From NCBI GenBank assembly GCA_020723325.1, contig DYJD01000002.1:334291-398290 (forward strand): DNA of 64,000 nucleotides, given 5' to 3'. Below are positions 44,447 to 53,213 of the stretch, one piece after another (position 1 is the stretch's first letter; each line of letters starts with the position of its first letter). The notes beneath the pieces are model-generated. The model searched no databases. It was given only the letters and a program-made list of their open reading frames with translations, and was not told the origin of the DNA. The stretch is from Desulfosudis oleivorans. GTDB lineage: Bacteria > Desulfobacterota > Desulfobacteria > Desulfobacterales > SURF-7. The translations under genes were made by a program, and so were the position numbers.

Positions 44447-45520
44447 GTGCAAATCCGTGTCACCAAAAGCAAGCAACTGAAGCCGCATCCGCAAGATAAT
44501 GAACTGGCCTTCGGTACCGTCTTCACCGATCATATGTTTAATATGGACTACAGTCTGGAAAAAGGCTGGCATAATCCCCGCATAGAACCATACGGCCCCA
44601 TCCAGACCGACCCCTCCACCATGGTATTTCATTACGGCCAGGCTATCTTCGAGGGTTTAAAGGCATTCCGGACAAAAACCGGCGAAATCCAATTATTCCG
44701 GCCCAAAGAAAACTTCAAACGGTTCAACCGTTCGGCCAAAGCCATGTGTATTCCGGAATTTGACGAAGCCTTGGCCCTTACGGCTTTAAAGCAATTGCTG
44801 GCCCTTGAAAAAGACTGGGTGCCTAAAACCATCGGCACCTCCCTGTATATCCGCCCCACCATTATTGCCATGGATCCTTTTCTAGGAGTGCGCGCTTCCC
44901 ATACCTACCGTTTTTTCATCATTCTTTCACCAGTGGGCGCCTATTATAAGGAAGGCTTTAATCCGGTGAAAATCTGGGTTACCAAGGATCATGTTCGTGC
45001 GGTCCGCGGCGGCGTCGGCCACGTGAAAACCGCGGGCAACTATGCAGCCAGTCTGTATGCCGGCGAAGAAGCACACCGCAAGGGCTTCACCCAGGTCCTC
45101 TGGCTGGATGGCGTGGAATTGAAATACGTGGAGGAAGTGGGCTCCATGAACATCTTTTTCGTCATCAATGGCGAACTCATCACCCCCATGCTCAACGGCA
45201 GCATCCTGTCCGGCATTACCCGGGATTCGGTGCTGCAACTGGCTAGGCAATGGGGTATGCAGGCGATTGAACGCCGCATCAGCATTGACGAGGTTTTTGA
45301 AGCCCATGCAAACGGAACCCTCACCGAGGTCTTCGGCTCCGGTACCGCCGCAGTGATTTCACCGGTGGGATTGATCCAGTACGGCGAAAAACGCATCGAA
45401 ATCGGTAACAACACCGTGGGTCCGGTGGCACAAAAATTTTTTAATGCCATTACCGACATCCAATACGGCAAGACCCAAGCCCCGCAAGACTGGATCGAAA
45501 AGGTGCCGGTCAGCGAATAA
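44447..45520 (+). CDS. ilvE: Branched-chain amino acid aminotransferase
   Basis: This is a 357-residue fold-type IV PLP enzyme. The PLP lysine is K194 in GHVKTAGNYAASLYAGEEAH; YGQAIFEGLKAFRT and EVGSMNIFFVINGELITPML are class-specific. It transaminates leucine, isoleucine and valine. The start is GTG with GGGAGGG 5-8 bases upstream. A hairpin with a T run follows. Confidence 0.94.
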   Translation: MQIRVTKSKQLKPHPQDNELAFGTVFTDHMFNMDYSLEKGWHNPRIEPYGPIQTDPSTMVFHYGQAIFEGLKAFRTKTGEIQLFRPKENFKRFNRSAKAMCIPEFDEALALTALKQLLALEKDWVPKTIGTSLYIRPTIIAMDPFLGVRASHTYRFFIILSPVGAYYKEGFNPVKIWVTKDHVRAVRGGVGHVKTAGNYAASLYAGEEAHRKGFTQVLWLDGVELKYVEEVGSMNIFFVINGELITPMLNGSILSGITRDSVLQLARQWGMQAIERRISIDEVFEAHANGTLTEVFGSGTAAVISPVGLIQYGEKRIEIGNNTVGPVAQKFFNAITDIQYGKTQAPQDWIEKVPVSE

Positions 45521-45548
45521 AATCCGATAAAAACTATAGCCAATGATA

Positions 45549-45587
45549 AGGGTTTGCAGGGATTACAGCTTGTAAACCCTTTTTTTA
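45549..45587 (+). terminator. Intrinsic terminator of ilvE
   Basis: AGGGTTTGCA pairs with TGTAAACCCT (one G-U pair) and is followed by seven T residues. It contains the first codons of the longest open frame of the next gene, which argues for a later start there. Confidence 0.85.
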
Positions 45588-45603
45588 GCGGAATCGTCGG
45601 GCT

Positions 45604-45674
45604 GTTAAAGTACAGAATGGCAGAACCTATGTGCATAATTTTGAAGGCGTTGGATTGGGGAAGGAATTGGCAAG
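45604..45674. repeat. Imperfect direct repeat, copy A
   Basis: It aligns without gaps to 46455-46525 (copy B); I count 52 identities in 71 positions, and 41 in the first 50. The best conserved stretch is TATGTGCATAATTTT. Copy A contains the likely start codons of the exported protein gene. Confidence 0.75.
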
Positions 45675-46345
45675 AAGGGATTATCATAATTTCACTTCTG
45701 CTTTTTTCAACCGGTGCTATGGCACAGGAAGATTATGTTTTTACTCATGTAGTTGTATCCCCAAGCAAAGACCAGATGATTGCGTGTGATATATGGCGCA
45801 GTGGTGCTGGTGATTATGTCGGGCGCCCAAAAAGTTCAAAATTATATGCTTTTCCTTTGGATCGCAGCAAGCACATTGATTTGATTCCATTGGTTAAAAA
45901 AAACCGAGTATCGCTTAAAACAGATCCGGAAATACAACAATCTGACCAAAGTGAAGCAATTCCGCCATTCAATCCATCCGTAAGCTATTCAAATATAAAA
46001 GCTACGGTTAACGATAATTTTGAATTATTGGAACTTTCCACGCAAGCTCATATATATACGGCCACGCTTAAACCGCAACATAACGAAAAATGGGTGAATG
46101 ACTGTCTTAATTTAAGCCTAGATTTTGAACAATTCGGGTGTAAAATTATTGCTTATCGCATTCAATGGTTTAATGGTAATTGGTCTAATTGGTTTGTTCC
46201 TGGGGTCAACGACCTTTATAAAAAACCAAAAGAAACTCTTCGACGTTATTGGGCATGCTTTAACGACCATAGTTTTGAAATAATTTACCAAACACCTGGC
46301 CAGCCAATCGATTTCACAAACAAGAAATCCGCAAGCCTTCAATGA
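45617..46345 (+). CDS. Exported protein of unknown function in AT-rich patch
   Basis: The protein is 242 residues from ATG 45617 (ATG 45629 is also possible). A hydrophobic segment GIIIISLLLFSTGAMAQEDY looks like a signal peptide with cleavage after AMA, preceded by an unusually long N-region encoded within repeat A. The mature part is rich in Asn, Lys and Trp (KIIAYRIQWFNGNWSNWFVP, ending in a Phe/Tyr-rich segment). I recognise no family. The base composition is clearly more AT-rich than ilvE or ovoA. There is no good ribosome binding site, so the start is uncertain. The flanking repeats and toxin-antitoxin pair suggest an acquired segment. Confidence 0.55.
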   Translation: MAEPMCIILKALDWGRNWQEGIIIISLLLFSTGAMAQEDYVFTHVVVSPSKDQMIACDIWRSGAGDYVGRPKSSKLYAFPLDRSKHIDLIPLVKKNRVSLKTDPEIQQSDQSEAIPPFNPSVSYSNIKATVNDNFELLELSTQAHIYTATLKPQHNEKWVNDCLNLSLDFEQFGCKIIAYRIQWFNGNWSNWFVPGVNDLYKKPKETLRRYWACFNDHSFEIIYQTPGQPIDFTNKKSASLQ

Positions 46346-46363
46346 TGCTTTCCCGGCTTATCA

Positions 46364-46380
46364 GGATAGGACACCTATCC
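46364..46380 (+). terminator. Short hairpin after the exported-protein gene
   Basis: GGATAGG (46364-46370) and CCTATCC (46374-46380) form a perfect 7-bp stem with a 3-base loop, 19 bases after the stop. No T run follows, so termination is uncertain. Confidence 0.35.
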
Positions 46381-46454
46381 CCTACTAGTAAATGCCATTT
46401 TCAGTACGGCAACCAGAGGGGGTTCAAACGAATTGACAACGGAACCAGCAACCG

Positions 46455-46525
46455 GTTAAAGTGCAGAATGCCTGGAGCTATGTGCATAATTTTTAGAGGG
46501 TTGGACATAGGTGCACTTTGGCAAG
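46455..46525. repeat. Imperfect direct repeat, copy B
   Basis: This is the partner of 45604-45674. Here the corresponding reading frame breaks early, so copy B looks like a relic of a gene start or a repeat end rather than a gene. The region 46346-46568 has no other feature that I can support. Confidence 0.75.
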
Positions 46526-46568
46526 GTTTGTTCCCCAGAAATATACCAGTTACTAAATTTGGTTCATT

Positions 46569-46922
46569 TCAAATAGAATTTTTATAGGTTATTCTTCTTT
46601 TTTCTATATCTCTTCGTTTAGGAACCATCTTGATTACCAGCTTGTGATCAACGGCATCGGCATATCTTCGGAGCGTATCAATGGATGGTGAATGCCTCTT
46701 TTTACCGCCTCCTGCTTCCAATCTAGCAATCGCTGGTTTTTTAGTTCCCATGCGCTGAGCAACCTCTTCCTGCGTCAAACCAGCCCGATGCCGGGCTTTC
46801 AGAAATTCATCTATGATAACGAACTCTTGATCCAGCGCGTCGTATTCAGCCTTTACATCTGGGTCGGAAAGAATTTCTTTTTTGAATTCTTCATGATTTA
46901 GTAATTTTTTTGTTTTTGGCAT
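46569..46922 (-). CDS. HigA-type XRE antitoxin
   Basis: The protein is 117 residues. The helix-turn-helix is GLTQEEVAQRMGTKKPAIAR, with LEAGGGKKRHSPSIDTLRRY and the conserved KLVIKMVP end of the HigA family. It neutralises the toxin encoded just upstream and probably represses the pair. Its start lies 32 bases inside the toxin gene. Confidence 0.88.
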   Translation of the reverse strand: MPKTKKLLNHEEFKKEILSDPDVKAEYDALDQEFVIIDEFLKARHRAGLTQEEVAQRMGTKKPAIARLEAGGGKKRHSPSIDTLRRYADAVDHKLVIKMVPKRRDIEKRRITYKNSI

Positions 46923-47247
46923 ATCTTTCTTTAACCTCTTTCATTCTCTTCTTCGCAATTGTAAGATCGTTGGCCGGGGTTTTCTGTGATTTTTTTATAA
47001 AAGAATGAAGCATTACTATTTTTTGATCAATTACCGTACAATAAAAAACTCTGGCTATCCCTTCCTGGCCCTTAAGCCTTAACTCAAAAAGACCACTTCC
47101 AAAAGCCTTAGTATGGGGAGGCATAAGATTTGGGCCATATATCATCATCCGATTTGCGAATTTGAAATACTGTGCCTTCAATTTGCTTGGCAGCGATCTG
47201 ATTTCCTCTTGCACATCAACGCTGTGATATTCAATCGTCCATTCCAT
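46891..47247 (-). CDS. HigB/RelE-type toxin (phage Gp49-like family)
   Basis: The protein is 118 residues. VDVQEEIRSLPSKLKAQYFK, FGSGLFELRLKGQEGIARVF and VMLHSFIKKSQKTPANDLTI are the signature of Gp49-like HigB toxins, which are ribosome-dependent mRNA endonucleases. The toxin-first order is typical of higBA. A palindrome lies ten bases upstream of the ATG. Confidence 0.88.
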   Translation of the reverse strand: MEWTIEYHSVDVQEEIRSLPSKLKAQYFKFANRMMIYGPNLMPPHTKAFGSGLFELRLKGQEGIARVFYCTVIDQKIVMLHSFIKKSQKTPANDLTIAKKRMKEVKERYAKNKKITKS

Positions 47248-47256
47248 GAAAATATA

Positions 47257-47274
47257 GTTACCATATATGTTAAC
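47257..47274. promoter_or_regulatory. Palindromic operator candidate of the higBA pair
   Basis: GTTACCATATATGTTAAC matches its own reverse complement at 16 of 18 positions and lies directly upstream of the toxin start (minus strand). HigA antitoxins usually bind such palindromes to autoregulate. Confidence 0.55.
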
Positions 47275-47658
47275 TGCTTAGCAAGAAATATATATCTCAA
47301 TCCCTTTTTTGCAATAACGCTTAAACAGTTTGGGATGAAAAAAGTCGTATAATCATCAGGCGGCCGAGTAACAACACGGCTATATATCTGCACCTACAAA
47401 CCGCAGTAAAAAAGTGCAGATAGTCTTTTTCATTCCGCTCAACAGCTTGATAAAAATTCAACCAAGATCCGCCCGCAATTAACCGTTGTTTTTTCAAAAA
47501 TGAAACCACTATTTCTCAACTCTGTTTACAACGTACTGTAGCGCAGTACCCTACCCTCGGCTCCCGGTCAGGTATTGAGTTTTCAAATATTGACTTATCC
47601 CATGGCTTGCGCAATATTACTCAATCATTGAGCAATGGGTTACAAAGGAAATACGGCC
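47275..47658. other. Gene-free stretch with two inverted repeats
   Basis: This 384-base region lies between the divergent higBA and ovoA-like genes and has no supported gene. It holds GTACTG-TAGCG-CAGTAC (47533-47549) and CTCAAT-C-ATTGAG (47620-47632), plus TTGACT at 47590-47595 with a poor -10 about 17 bases on. The second palindrome, about 27 bases before the ovoA-like start, could be an operator. Confidence 0.4.
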
Positions 47659-49776
47659 ATGATGGATTTACGCAATACGCGCACGACCATTTTGAACACC
47701 GGCACTCCGGCAGAAAAGCGGGAGGAAATCCGCACCTATTTTCATCGCACCTATAGTATTGATGAGCAATTGTATGATACGCTGGCTGCGGATGAAACCT
47801 TCTATATCCGGGCCGAGCCTTTGCGGCACCCCTTGATTTTCTATCTGGGGCATACCGCCGCTTTTTATATCAACAAACTGGTGATCGCCAAAATCATCGA
47901 GCAGCGCATCAACCCCCGCTTTGAATCCATGTTCGCCGTGGGGGTGGATGAAATGTCCTGGGACGACCTGAATGAGGCCCACTACGACTGGCCCAGGGTT
48001 CAGGAAGTGAAGGACTACCGCAAGCAGGTCCGGGACTTGGTGGACGGTGTCATCCGCCGACTCCCCCTAACCCTCCCCATCAATTGGAACAATCCTTTCT
48101 GGGCCATTCTGATGGGCATCGAACACCAGCGCATCCATTTGGAAACCTCTTCGGTGATCATTCGCAGGGTGCCCATTGAGCAGGTGCGGCAACTGCCCCT
48201 GTGGGATATTTGTCCGGAAGCCGGGAAGGCCCCTGCCAATGAACTACTGCCTGTGACAGGCGGCCTGATTGAATTGGGTAAAACCAAGGAACACCCCCTT
48301 TACGGCTGGGACAATGAATTCGGCCGGCATGAATTCCAGGTCCGGGATTTTTCAGCTTCCAAATACCTGGTGTCCAATCAGGAATATCTTCCGTTTGTTT
48401 TGGATGAGGGCTATGAACAAACGGAATTCTGGACCGAAGAAGGCTGGAGCTGGGTGAATTACACCAAGGCGCGCCACCCTCTTTTTTGGATCGATTCTGC
48501 CGACGGCTTTCAATTCCGGACCATGGCCCGGATCATTCCCATGCCCTGGGATTGGCCGGTGGAGGTCAATTACTTGGAGGCCAAGGCTTTCTGCCATTGG
48601 CTGGGCCGGCGCACCGCCAAAAACCTGCGCCTGCCCACCGAGGACGAATGGTACCGGCTGCGGGATCTGCATCAAATCCCGGACCAGCCGTACTGGGACA
48701 AGGCGCCGGGCAATATTAATCTGGAATACTGGGCCTCCTCTTGCCCGGTCACCCGCTTTCGGTTCGGCGAATTTTTTGATGTGATCGGCAATGTCTGGCA
48801 ATGGACCGAAACCCCCATCACCGGTTTTGCGGGCTTTGAAATCCACCCCTATTACGATGATTTTTCCACCCCCACCTTTGACACGCGCCACAACCTGATC
48901 AAAGGCGGATCATGGATTTCCACCGGTAACGAGGCCACCCGGGATTCGCGCTATGCTTTTAGGCGGCATTTTTTCCAACACGCCGGTTTTCGCTATGTGG
49001 AATCGGCCCAGCCCGTGATCCTGCCGGAGGTCATGTACGAGACCGATACGGCCGTTTCCCAATATTGTGAATTTCATTGGGGCCCGACCTATTTTGATGT
49101 GCCCAATTTCCCGGCCCGCTGTGTGGAACTCTGCCTTAGCTATATGCAGGACCGGCCTCACAAGAGAGCCCTGGATCTGGGTTGCGCCGTGGGCCGGGCC
49201 GCCTTTGAATTGGCCCGTCATTTTGATTCTGTCACGGCCCTGGATTTTTCCGCCCGCTTTATCCGCCTGGGTATTCAAATGCAGGAGAAAGGCTGCATCC
49301 ATTATGAACTGCCGGAAGAAGGCGAACTTATTTCCTTTCATGAAAAGCGCCTTGCGGATTTCGGACTCGCCGGGGTCAAGGACTGCATTGAATTCTTCCA
49401 GGGCGACGCCGCCAATCTGAAAGCGCGCTTCGGCGAATATGATTTGATTTTGGCGGCAAATCTCATCGACCGTTTATACGATCCTAAAAAATTCCTGTCC
49501 AACATCCATGAACGGCTTAATCCGGGCGGCCTCCTGGTAATCGTCTCACCCTATACCTGGCTGGAGGAATTCACCAAAAAGCCGAATTGGCTCGGCGGCA
49601 TTCGCAAAAGCGGTGAGCCCTTCACCACCCTGGAAGGCTTGCAGGAGCACTTGTCGGCCCATTTTAAAATGTTGGGCCATCCCCGGGAAATCGAGTTCGT
49701 GTTGCGGGAAACAAAGCGGAAATTTCAGCATTCTATAAGTCAAATGACGGTCTGGGAGCGGGTGAAATCTTCATGA
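47659..49776 (+). CDS. ovoA: OvoA-like 5-histidylcysteine sulfoxide synthase / methyltransferase
   Basis: The protein is 705 residues. A DinB-like domain supplies the non-haem iron ligands (H156-x3-H160-x-E162 in IEHQRIHLETSS, plus the His in YLGHTAAF). A formylglycine-enzyme-like sulfoxide synthase domain follows (about 190-455; NLRLPTEDEWYRL, GNVWQWTE, KGGSWISTGNEATR). The C-terminus is a SAM methyltransferase (about 480-690; ALDLGCAVGRAAFELARHFD). OvoA couples Cys to His oxidatively and N-methylates the product to ovothiol. I chose ATG 47659 because AAAGGAA precedes it by nine bases; ATG 47635 lies upstream of that site. Confidence 0.88.
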   Translation: MMDLRNTRTTILNTGTPAEKREEIRTYFHRTYSIDEQLYDTLAADETFYIRAEPLRHPLIFYLGHTAAFYINKLVIAKIIEQRINPRFESMFAVGVDEMSWDDLNEAHYDWPRVQEVKDYRKQVRDLVDGVIRRLPLTLPINWNNPFWAILMGIEHQRIHLETSSVIIRRVPIEQVRQLPLWDICPEAGKAPANELLPVTGGLIELGKTKEHPLYGWDNEFGRHEFQVRDFSASKYLVSNQEYLPFVLDEGYEQTEFWTEEGWSWVNYTKARHPLFWIDSADGFQFRTMARIIPMPWDWPVEVNYLEAKAFCHWLGRRTAKNLRLPTEDEWYRLRDLHQIPDQPYWDKAPGNINLEYWASSCPVTRFRFGEFFDVIGNVWQWTETPITGFAGFEIHPYYDDFSTPTFDTRHNLIKGGSWISTGNEATRDSRYAFRRHFFQHAGFRYVESAQPVILPEVMYETDTAVSQYCEFHWGPTYFDVPNFPARCVELCLSYMQDRPHKRALDLGCAVGRAAFELARHFDSVTALDFSARFIRLGIQMQEKGCIHYELPEEGELISFHEKRLADFGLAGVKDCIEFFQGDAANLKARFGEYDLILAANLIDRLYDPKKFLSNIHERLNPGGLLVIVSPYTWLEEFTKKPNWLGGIRKSGEPFTTLEGLQEHLSAHFKMLGHPREIEFVLRETKRKFQHSISQMTVWERVKSS

Positions 49777-51872
49777 ATTTGAAAACAGAAACCATCCTTG
49801 AGCAAATCGATGACCTTTTCAATGCCCGCTCCGTGGCCATCATCGGCGTACCGCGGGGGTTCAAGGCCGGCAAGCTATTTCTTTTGGCCTTGCTGGATCA
49901 GGGCTATACCGGCGCCATTTATCCGGTCAACCCCCTAGCCAAGGATATCGACGGCCTGAAGTGTTATCCAACCCTGTCCGCCGTTCCCGGGCCGGTGGAT
50001 CTGGCCATTGTGCTCACGCCCCATGATCAAACCCTTGGAGTAGTAAAGGAGTGTGCCCAAAAAGGCGTCAAAGGGGTGGTGCTGTTCACCGCCGGCTACA
50101 AGGAAACCGGAACAGAAGCAGGTGCGGCCCTGGAGGCTGAAATCGTGGCCCTGGCCAGGTCTAGCGGCATGCGCCTGATCGGACCCAATGGAATGGGACT
50201 GTATTGCCCCAAGACCGGTCTGTCTTTTTTCCCGCGCTTGTCCAAAGTTTCAGGACCCATCGGCCTGATCTCCCATAGCGGGTCCTTGACCAATATCCTG
50301 GGTTTTATGGGGCCGCGCAAAAATCTATGCTTCAGCAAGGTAGTAAGTCTGGGCAATGAATGCGATTTGTCCACCCAGGACTTGCTCGCCTATCTCGGTC
50401 AAGATCATGATACCCGGGTCATCGGCGCTTATATCGAAGGCATTCAGAACGGCCCGGCCTTTCTCAAGGCCTTGCGCCGGGCCTCCCTGAATAAACCGGT
50501 GGTGCTGTGGAAAATGGGGCTGACCGAGGAAGGCAGCCGGGCTGCGGCGTCCCATACCGGCGCCATGGCCGGGAAACGACCGATCTGGGAAGGGGTCGTG
50601 GCCCAGGGAGGTGGTATTGCGGTTGAAGGTTTCGAAGCCTTTGCAGATACGCTGATGGCCTTTTCCCTGTTGCCGCATACCATCGGCCGGCGGGTGGCGG
50701 TGATCTCCGGCCCAGGTGGTTTGGCGGTTTCCGCGGCCGAGGCCTGTGGTAAGGAAGGCCTTCAATTGGCGGATTTGTCCGCAGCCACCCGGCAAGCTCT
50801 AAAGGCGCTCATACCAGCCGTCGGCACCAGTGCCCAAAACCCCGTGGATGTGGGACTTACAGCTTCCATTGACATCGAGCTTTATATCCAATCAGTACGC
50901 ATTGCCGCAGCCGATCCGGGGGTGGATCTGCTGGTGATCATCGGCATCGGCCTGAGTCCGGAAATCAACCGGCATTACACCGAGGCCCTGATCCAAGCCA
51001 GGAATGAATATCAAAAACCTTTTGTGATGGTGAACATCCCAGGCTTTGAGCCGGAGCTGGGACAGCGTTTCTGTGAAGCCGGGATTCCGTTTTTTGACTC
51101 GGCCGAGCGGGCCATGGCCGGGTTATCCCGGATCATCCAATACCGCCAATGGCGTCAAGTCCAAACAGAGCCGGATCTTGAAACAGAACACCAATGCGAA
51201 CTGAAGGGCTGGCCGAAAATCAATTTCCCCAGCCCGGCTGGTCGTCTTTCCGAATACCAAGCCAAACAATTTCTGGCAGCCCATGGAATCCCCGTGACCC
51301 GGGAAATCCTTGTTCGGACGGCCGACGAACTCCCGGCCGCCATGACCTTCATCGGTTATCCATTGGTAATGAAGGGAGCCTCCGGGGCAGTGGATCATAA
51401 AACCGAGAAAGGCATAGTGATTACAGATATTCGCACCGAAGCCGAAGCGCAAGCTGCTTTTCACCGGATCATGGTACGGCTGGAAGGTGATGGCAAGGCT
51501 GTTCTGGTTCAGGAAATGATCCAGGGCCAACGGGAACTGGTGGCCGGCATGGTGCGGGACCCCCAATTCGGACCCTGTGTCATGTTCGGCCTGGGGGGCA
51601 TTTTCACCGAAATTCTACAAGATCGGGCTTTCCGCGTGGCGCCCTTGCTGCGACAGGATGCCCTGGAGCTCATGGGAGCGATAGCCGGCCGCGGCATTCT
51701 GGAAGGCGTTCGGGGAATGCCGCCGGTGGATAAGCAAGCCTTGGCCGATGTGCTCATGGCCCTGGGTCGAATCGGTCTGGCCCATGACAACATCGATCAG
51801 ATCGATATCAACCCCCTCATCATCCAGGGGGACCGCCCGGTTGCTGTGGATGCCTTGATCATTCTGAAATAA
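49773..51872 (+). CDS. NDP-forming acyl-CoA synthetase (alpha-beta fusion)
   Basis: The protein is 699 residues. The CoA-binding domain (NARSVAIIGVPRGFKAGKLF) and ligase domain carry phospho-His H261 in AASHTGAMAG; the C-terminal ATP-grasp domain (about 470-699) begins LSEYQAKQFLAAHGIPVTRE and ends INPLIIQGDRPVAVDALI. Enzymes of this family interconvert acyl-CoA plus ADP/Pi with acid plus ATP and CoA. Its ATG overlaps the ovoA stop (ATGA). Substrate is unknown; the usual acetate role does not explain the coupling to ovothiol synthesis. Confidence 0.9.
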   Translation: MNLKTETILEQIDDLFNARSVAIIGVPRGFKAGKLFLLALLDQGYTGAIYPVNPLAKDIDGLKCYPTLSAVPGPVDLAIVLTPHDQTLGVVKECAQKGVKGVVLFTAGYKETGTEAGAALEAEIVALARSSGMRLIGPNGMGLYCPKTGLSFFPRLSKVSGPIGLISHSGSLTNILGFMGPRKNLCFSKVVSLGNECDLSTQDLLAYLGQDHDTRVIGAYIEGIQNGPAFLKALRRASLNKPVVLWKMGLTEEGSRAAASHTGAMAGKRPIWEGVVAQGGGIAVEGFEAFADTLMAFSLLPHTIGRRVAVISGPGGLAVSAAEACGKEGLQLADLSAATRQALKALIPAVGTSAQNPVDVGLTASIDIELYIQSVRIAAADPGVDLLVIIGIGLSPEINRHYTEALIQARNEYQKPFVMVNIPGFEPELGQRFCEAGIPFFDSAERAMAGLSRIIQYRQWRQVQTEPDLETEHQCELKGWPKINFPSPAGRLSEYQAKQFLAAHGIPVTREILVRTADELPAAMTFIGYPLVMKGASGAVDHKTEKGIVITDIRTEAEAQAAFHRIMVRLEGDGKAVLVQEMIQGQRELVAGMVRDPQFGPCVMFGLGGIFTEILQDRAFRVAPLLRQDALELMGAIAGRGILEGVRGMPPVDKQALADVLMALGRIGLAHDNIDQIDINPLIIQGDRPVAVDALIILK

Positions 51873-51894
51873 CCGCTTTCATCAACTATCAGTA

Positions 51895-53193
51895 TCATGG
51901 CCGGCCGCAGGAGTGCTCCTTCTTATGGGCCTGAAGATCGACGAAAATTTTCAAGCCGAGCAGAACGAGCAGGCCGGGAAGCCGATTTTTCAAGAGCATG
52001 ACCAGAAACCCGCCGAAGAGAATGGTGAGGTGCAGAATAAAGACCCGCTTATAGGGTTCGTTCATTTGGTCACCGCCTTTCCGGTCGATGTATTCTTTGC
52101 GTCCCAGAAAATTCACCCAAAAGGAGATTCCATGGCTGATGAACAGAGCTAAAATGGCGGGCCACAGCGGAAGAAAAACATGGGTCAGGGCCTCCTTGAA
52201 ATGCAGATCCGGTATATTGTCAAACAGGCTCCGCACGAAAAAATAGTATACGAACAGGAAATGCCCTGCCATGAAGGCGCCGAAATGTCCAATAAAAAAG
52301 GGGACCGTGAAAAAGGCGGCCAGCTTTCCCACCACAATCAATTTCAGAATATTGTAAAATCCGATGACCGCATTCTCGCACCAGAACAGCACCATCAGTT
52401 CGCCCAAATTCCAATCCAGTAAAAGCACACCGGCAAGTGGTGTTAAATTCGCACCAATCAGAATTAATGCAGAGGGTGATAGACGCCGGGAAGATGAGGG
52501 TGCGGTAGTCGTTTTCGGTATGACAGGCTTTTCCGGGGCCGCCTTCACCGCCGCAGAGGATATTTGCTGCGGTTTGTTCACTTTCCATATCCATTTGCCG
52601 AAGTGAAGCTCTATACATTCCGGTGTTTTTTCCGATCCGCGAATCTCACGGTCGGTCTGATTTTCCAAGACTGCCCTGATCATGGCTGCAATTGATTCAG
52701 CTTGGCTGCGGGGCATCTCCTCCCCCAGCTTGTTGCTGGTGCCATCATAATCGAATTTGATTTGAGCTTTATCGCCGGAGCTCTTGGCCGGCTCCTCCAT
52801 GCGGACATTGCCAATCCTTGAAAGCAGGTATTCGCTGCGGATTTTCAGGCAGCCAAGATGGGTTGTAAGGATCAAATAATTCTGTTCCAGCCTGGCGGAT
52901 TCAGCGTAAAGCAAAAACAGGAACGTGGCCATCCCGAGAATCAAAACACCTACGGACCAGCCGAGAATCCAAAACCCCTGAAAAAGGAAGGTTGACAGAT
53001 CAAAGACAGTCTTTACGTTTGTCCGGTATAGCGAAATGATCTGGCTTACTTCAATGGCGCTGAAAATCACAAACATGGCCCCGATAATCAAGCCGGCAGG
53101 CCACATGCGTTTTTTGGGAAGGGGCAGGGCTGCTCCAGACGCGTTGGATTTGAAAAAAGTGAAGCGAATTCGTTGGGGCGCTGAACGGATCAT
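51895..53193 (-). CDS. Membrane protein with C-terminal DUF6498-like region
   Basis: The protein is 432 residues. Two N-terminal helices (about 33-55 and 70-95), a soluble region (100-220), a Pro/Ser linker and about six C-terminal helices are visible. LLDWNLGELMVLFWCENAVI then GFYNILKLIVVGK is typical of DUF6498 membrane proteins. Function is unknown. The N-terminal half resembles nothing I know. It follows the AbrB/PIN pair on the same strand by 20 bases. Confidence 0.65.
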   Translation of the reverse strand: MIRSAPQRIRFTFFKSNASGAALPLPKKRMWPAGLIIGAMFVIFSAIEVSQIISLYRTNVKTVFDLSTFLFQGFWILGWSVGVLILGMATFLFLLYAESARLEQNYLILTTHLGCLKIRSEYLLSRIGNVRMEEPAKSSGDKAQIKFDYDGTSNKLGEEMPRSQAESIAAMIRAVLENQTDREIRGSEKTPECIELHFGKWIWKVNKPQQISSAAVKAAPEKPVIPKTTTAPSSSRRLSPSALILIGANLTPLAGVLLLDWNLGELMVLFWCENAVIGFYNILKLIVVGKLAAFFTVPFFIGHFGAFMAGHFLFVYYFFVRSLFDNIPDLHFKEALTHVFLPLWPAILALFISHGISFWVNFLGRKEYIDRKGGDQMNEPYKRVFILHLTILFGGFLVMLLKNRLPGLLVLLGLKIFVDLQAHKKEHSCGRP

Positions 53194-53213
53194 CTTTTAC
53201 CTTCAATTCTGAA

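Noticed and set aside
45554..45616. Upstream extension of the exported-protein gene
   Set aside because: It starts inside the ilvE terminator hairpin and has no ribosome binding site.
45604..46525. Integron-like cassette bounded by attC sites
   Set aside because: GTTAAAG does not fit GTTRRRY, and no matching RYYYAAC arm or folded attC structure is visible; no integrase is nearby.
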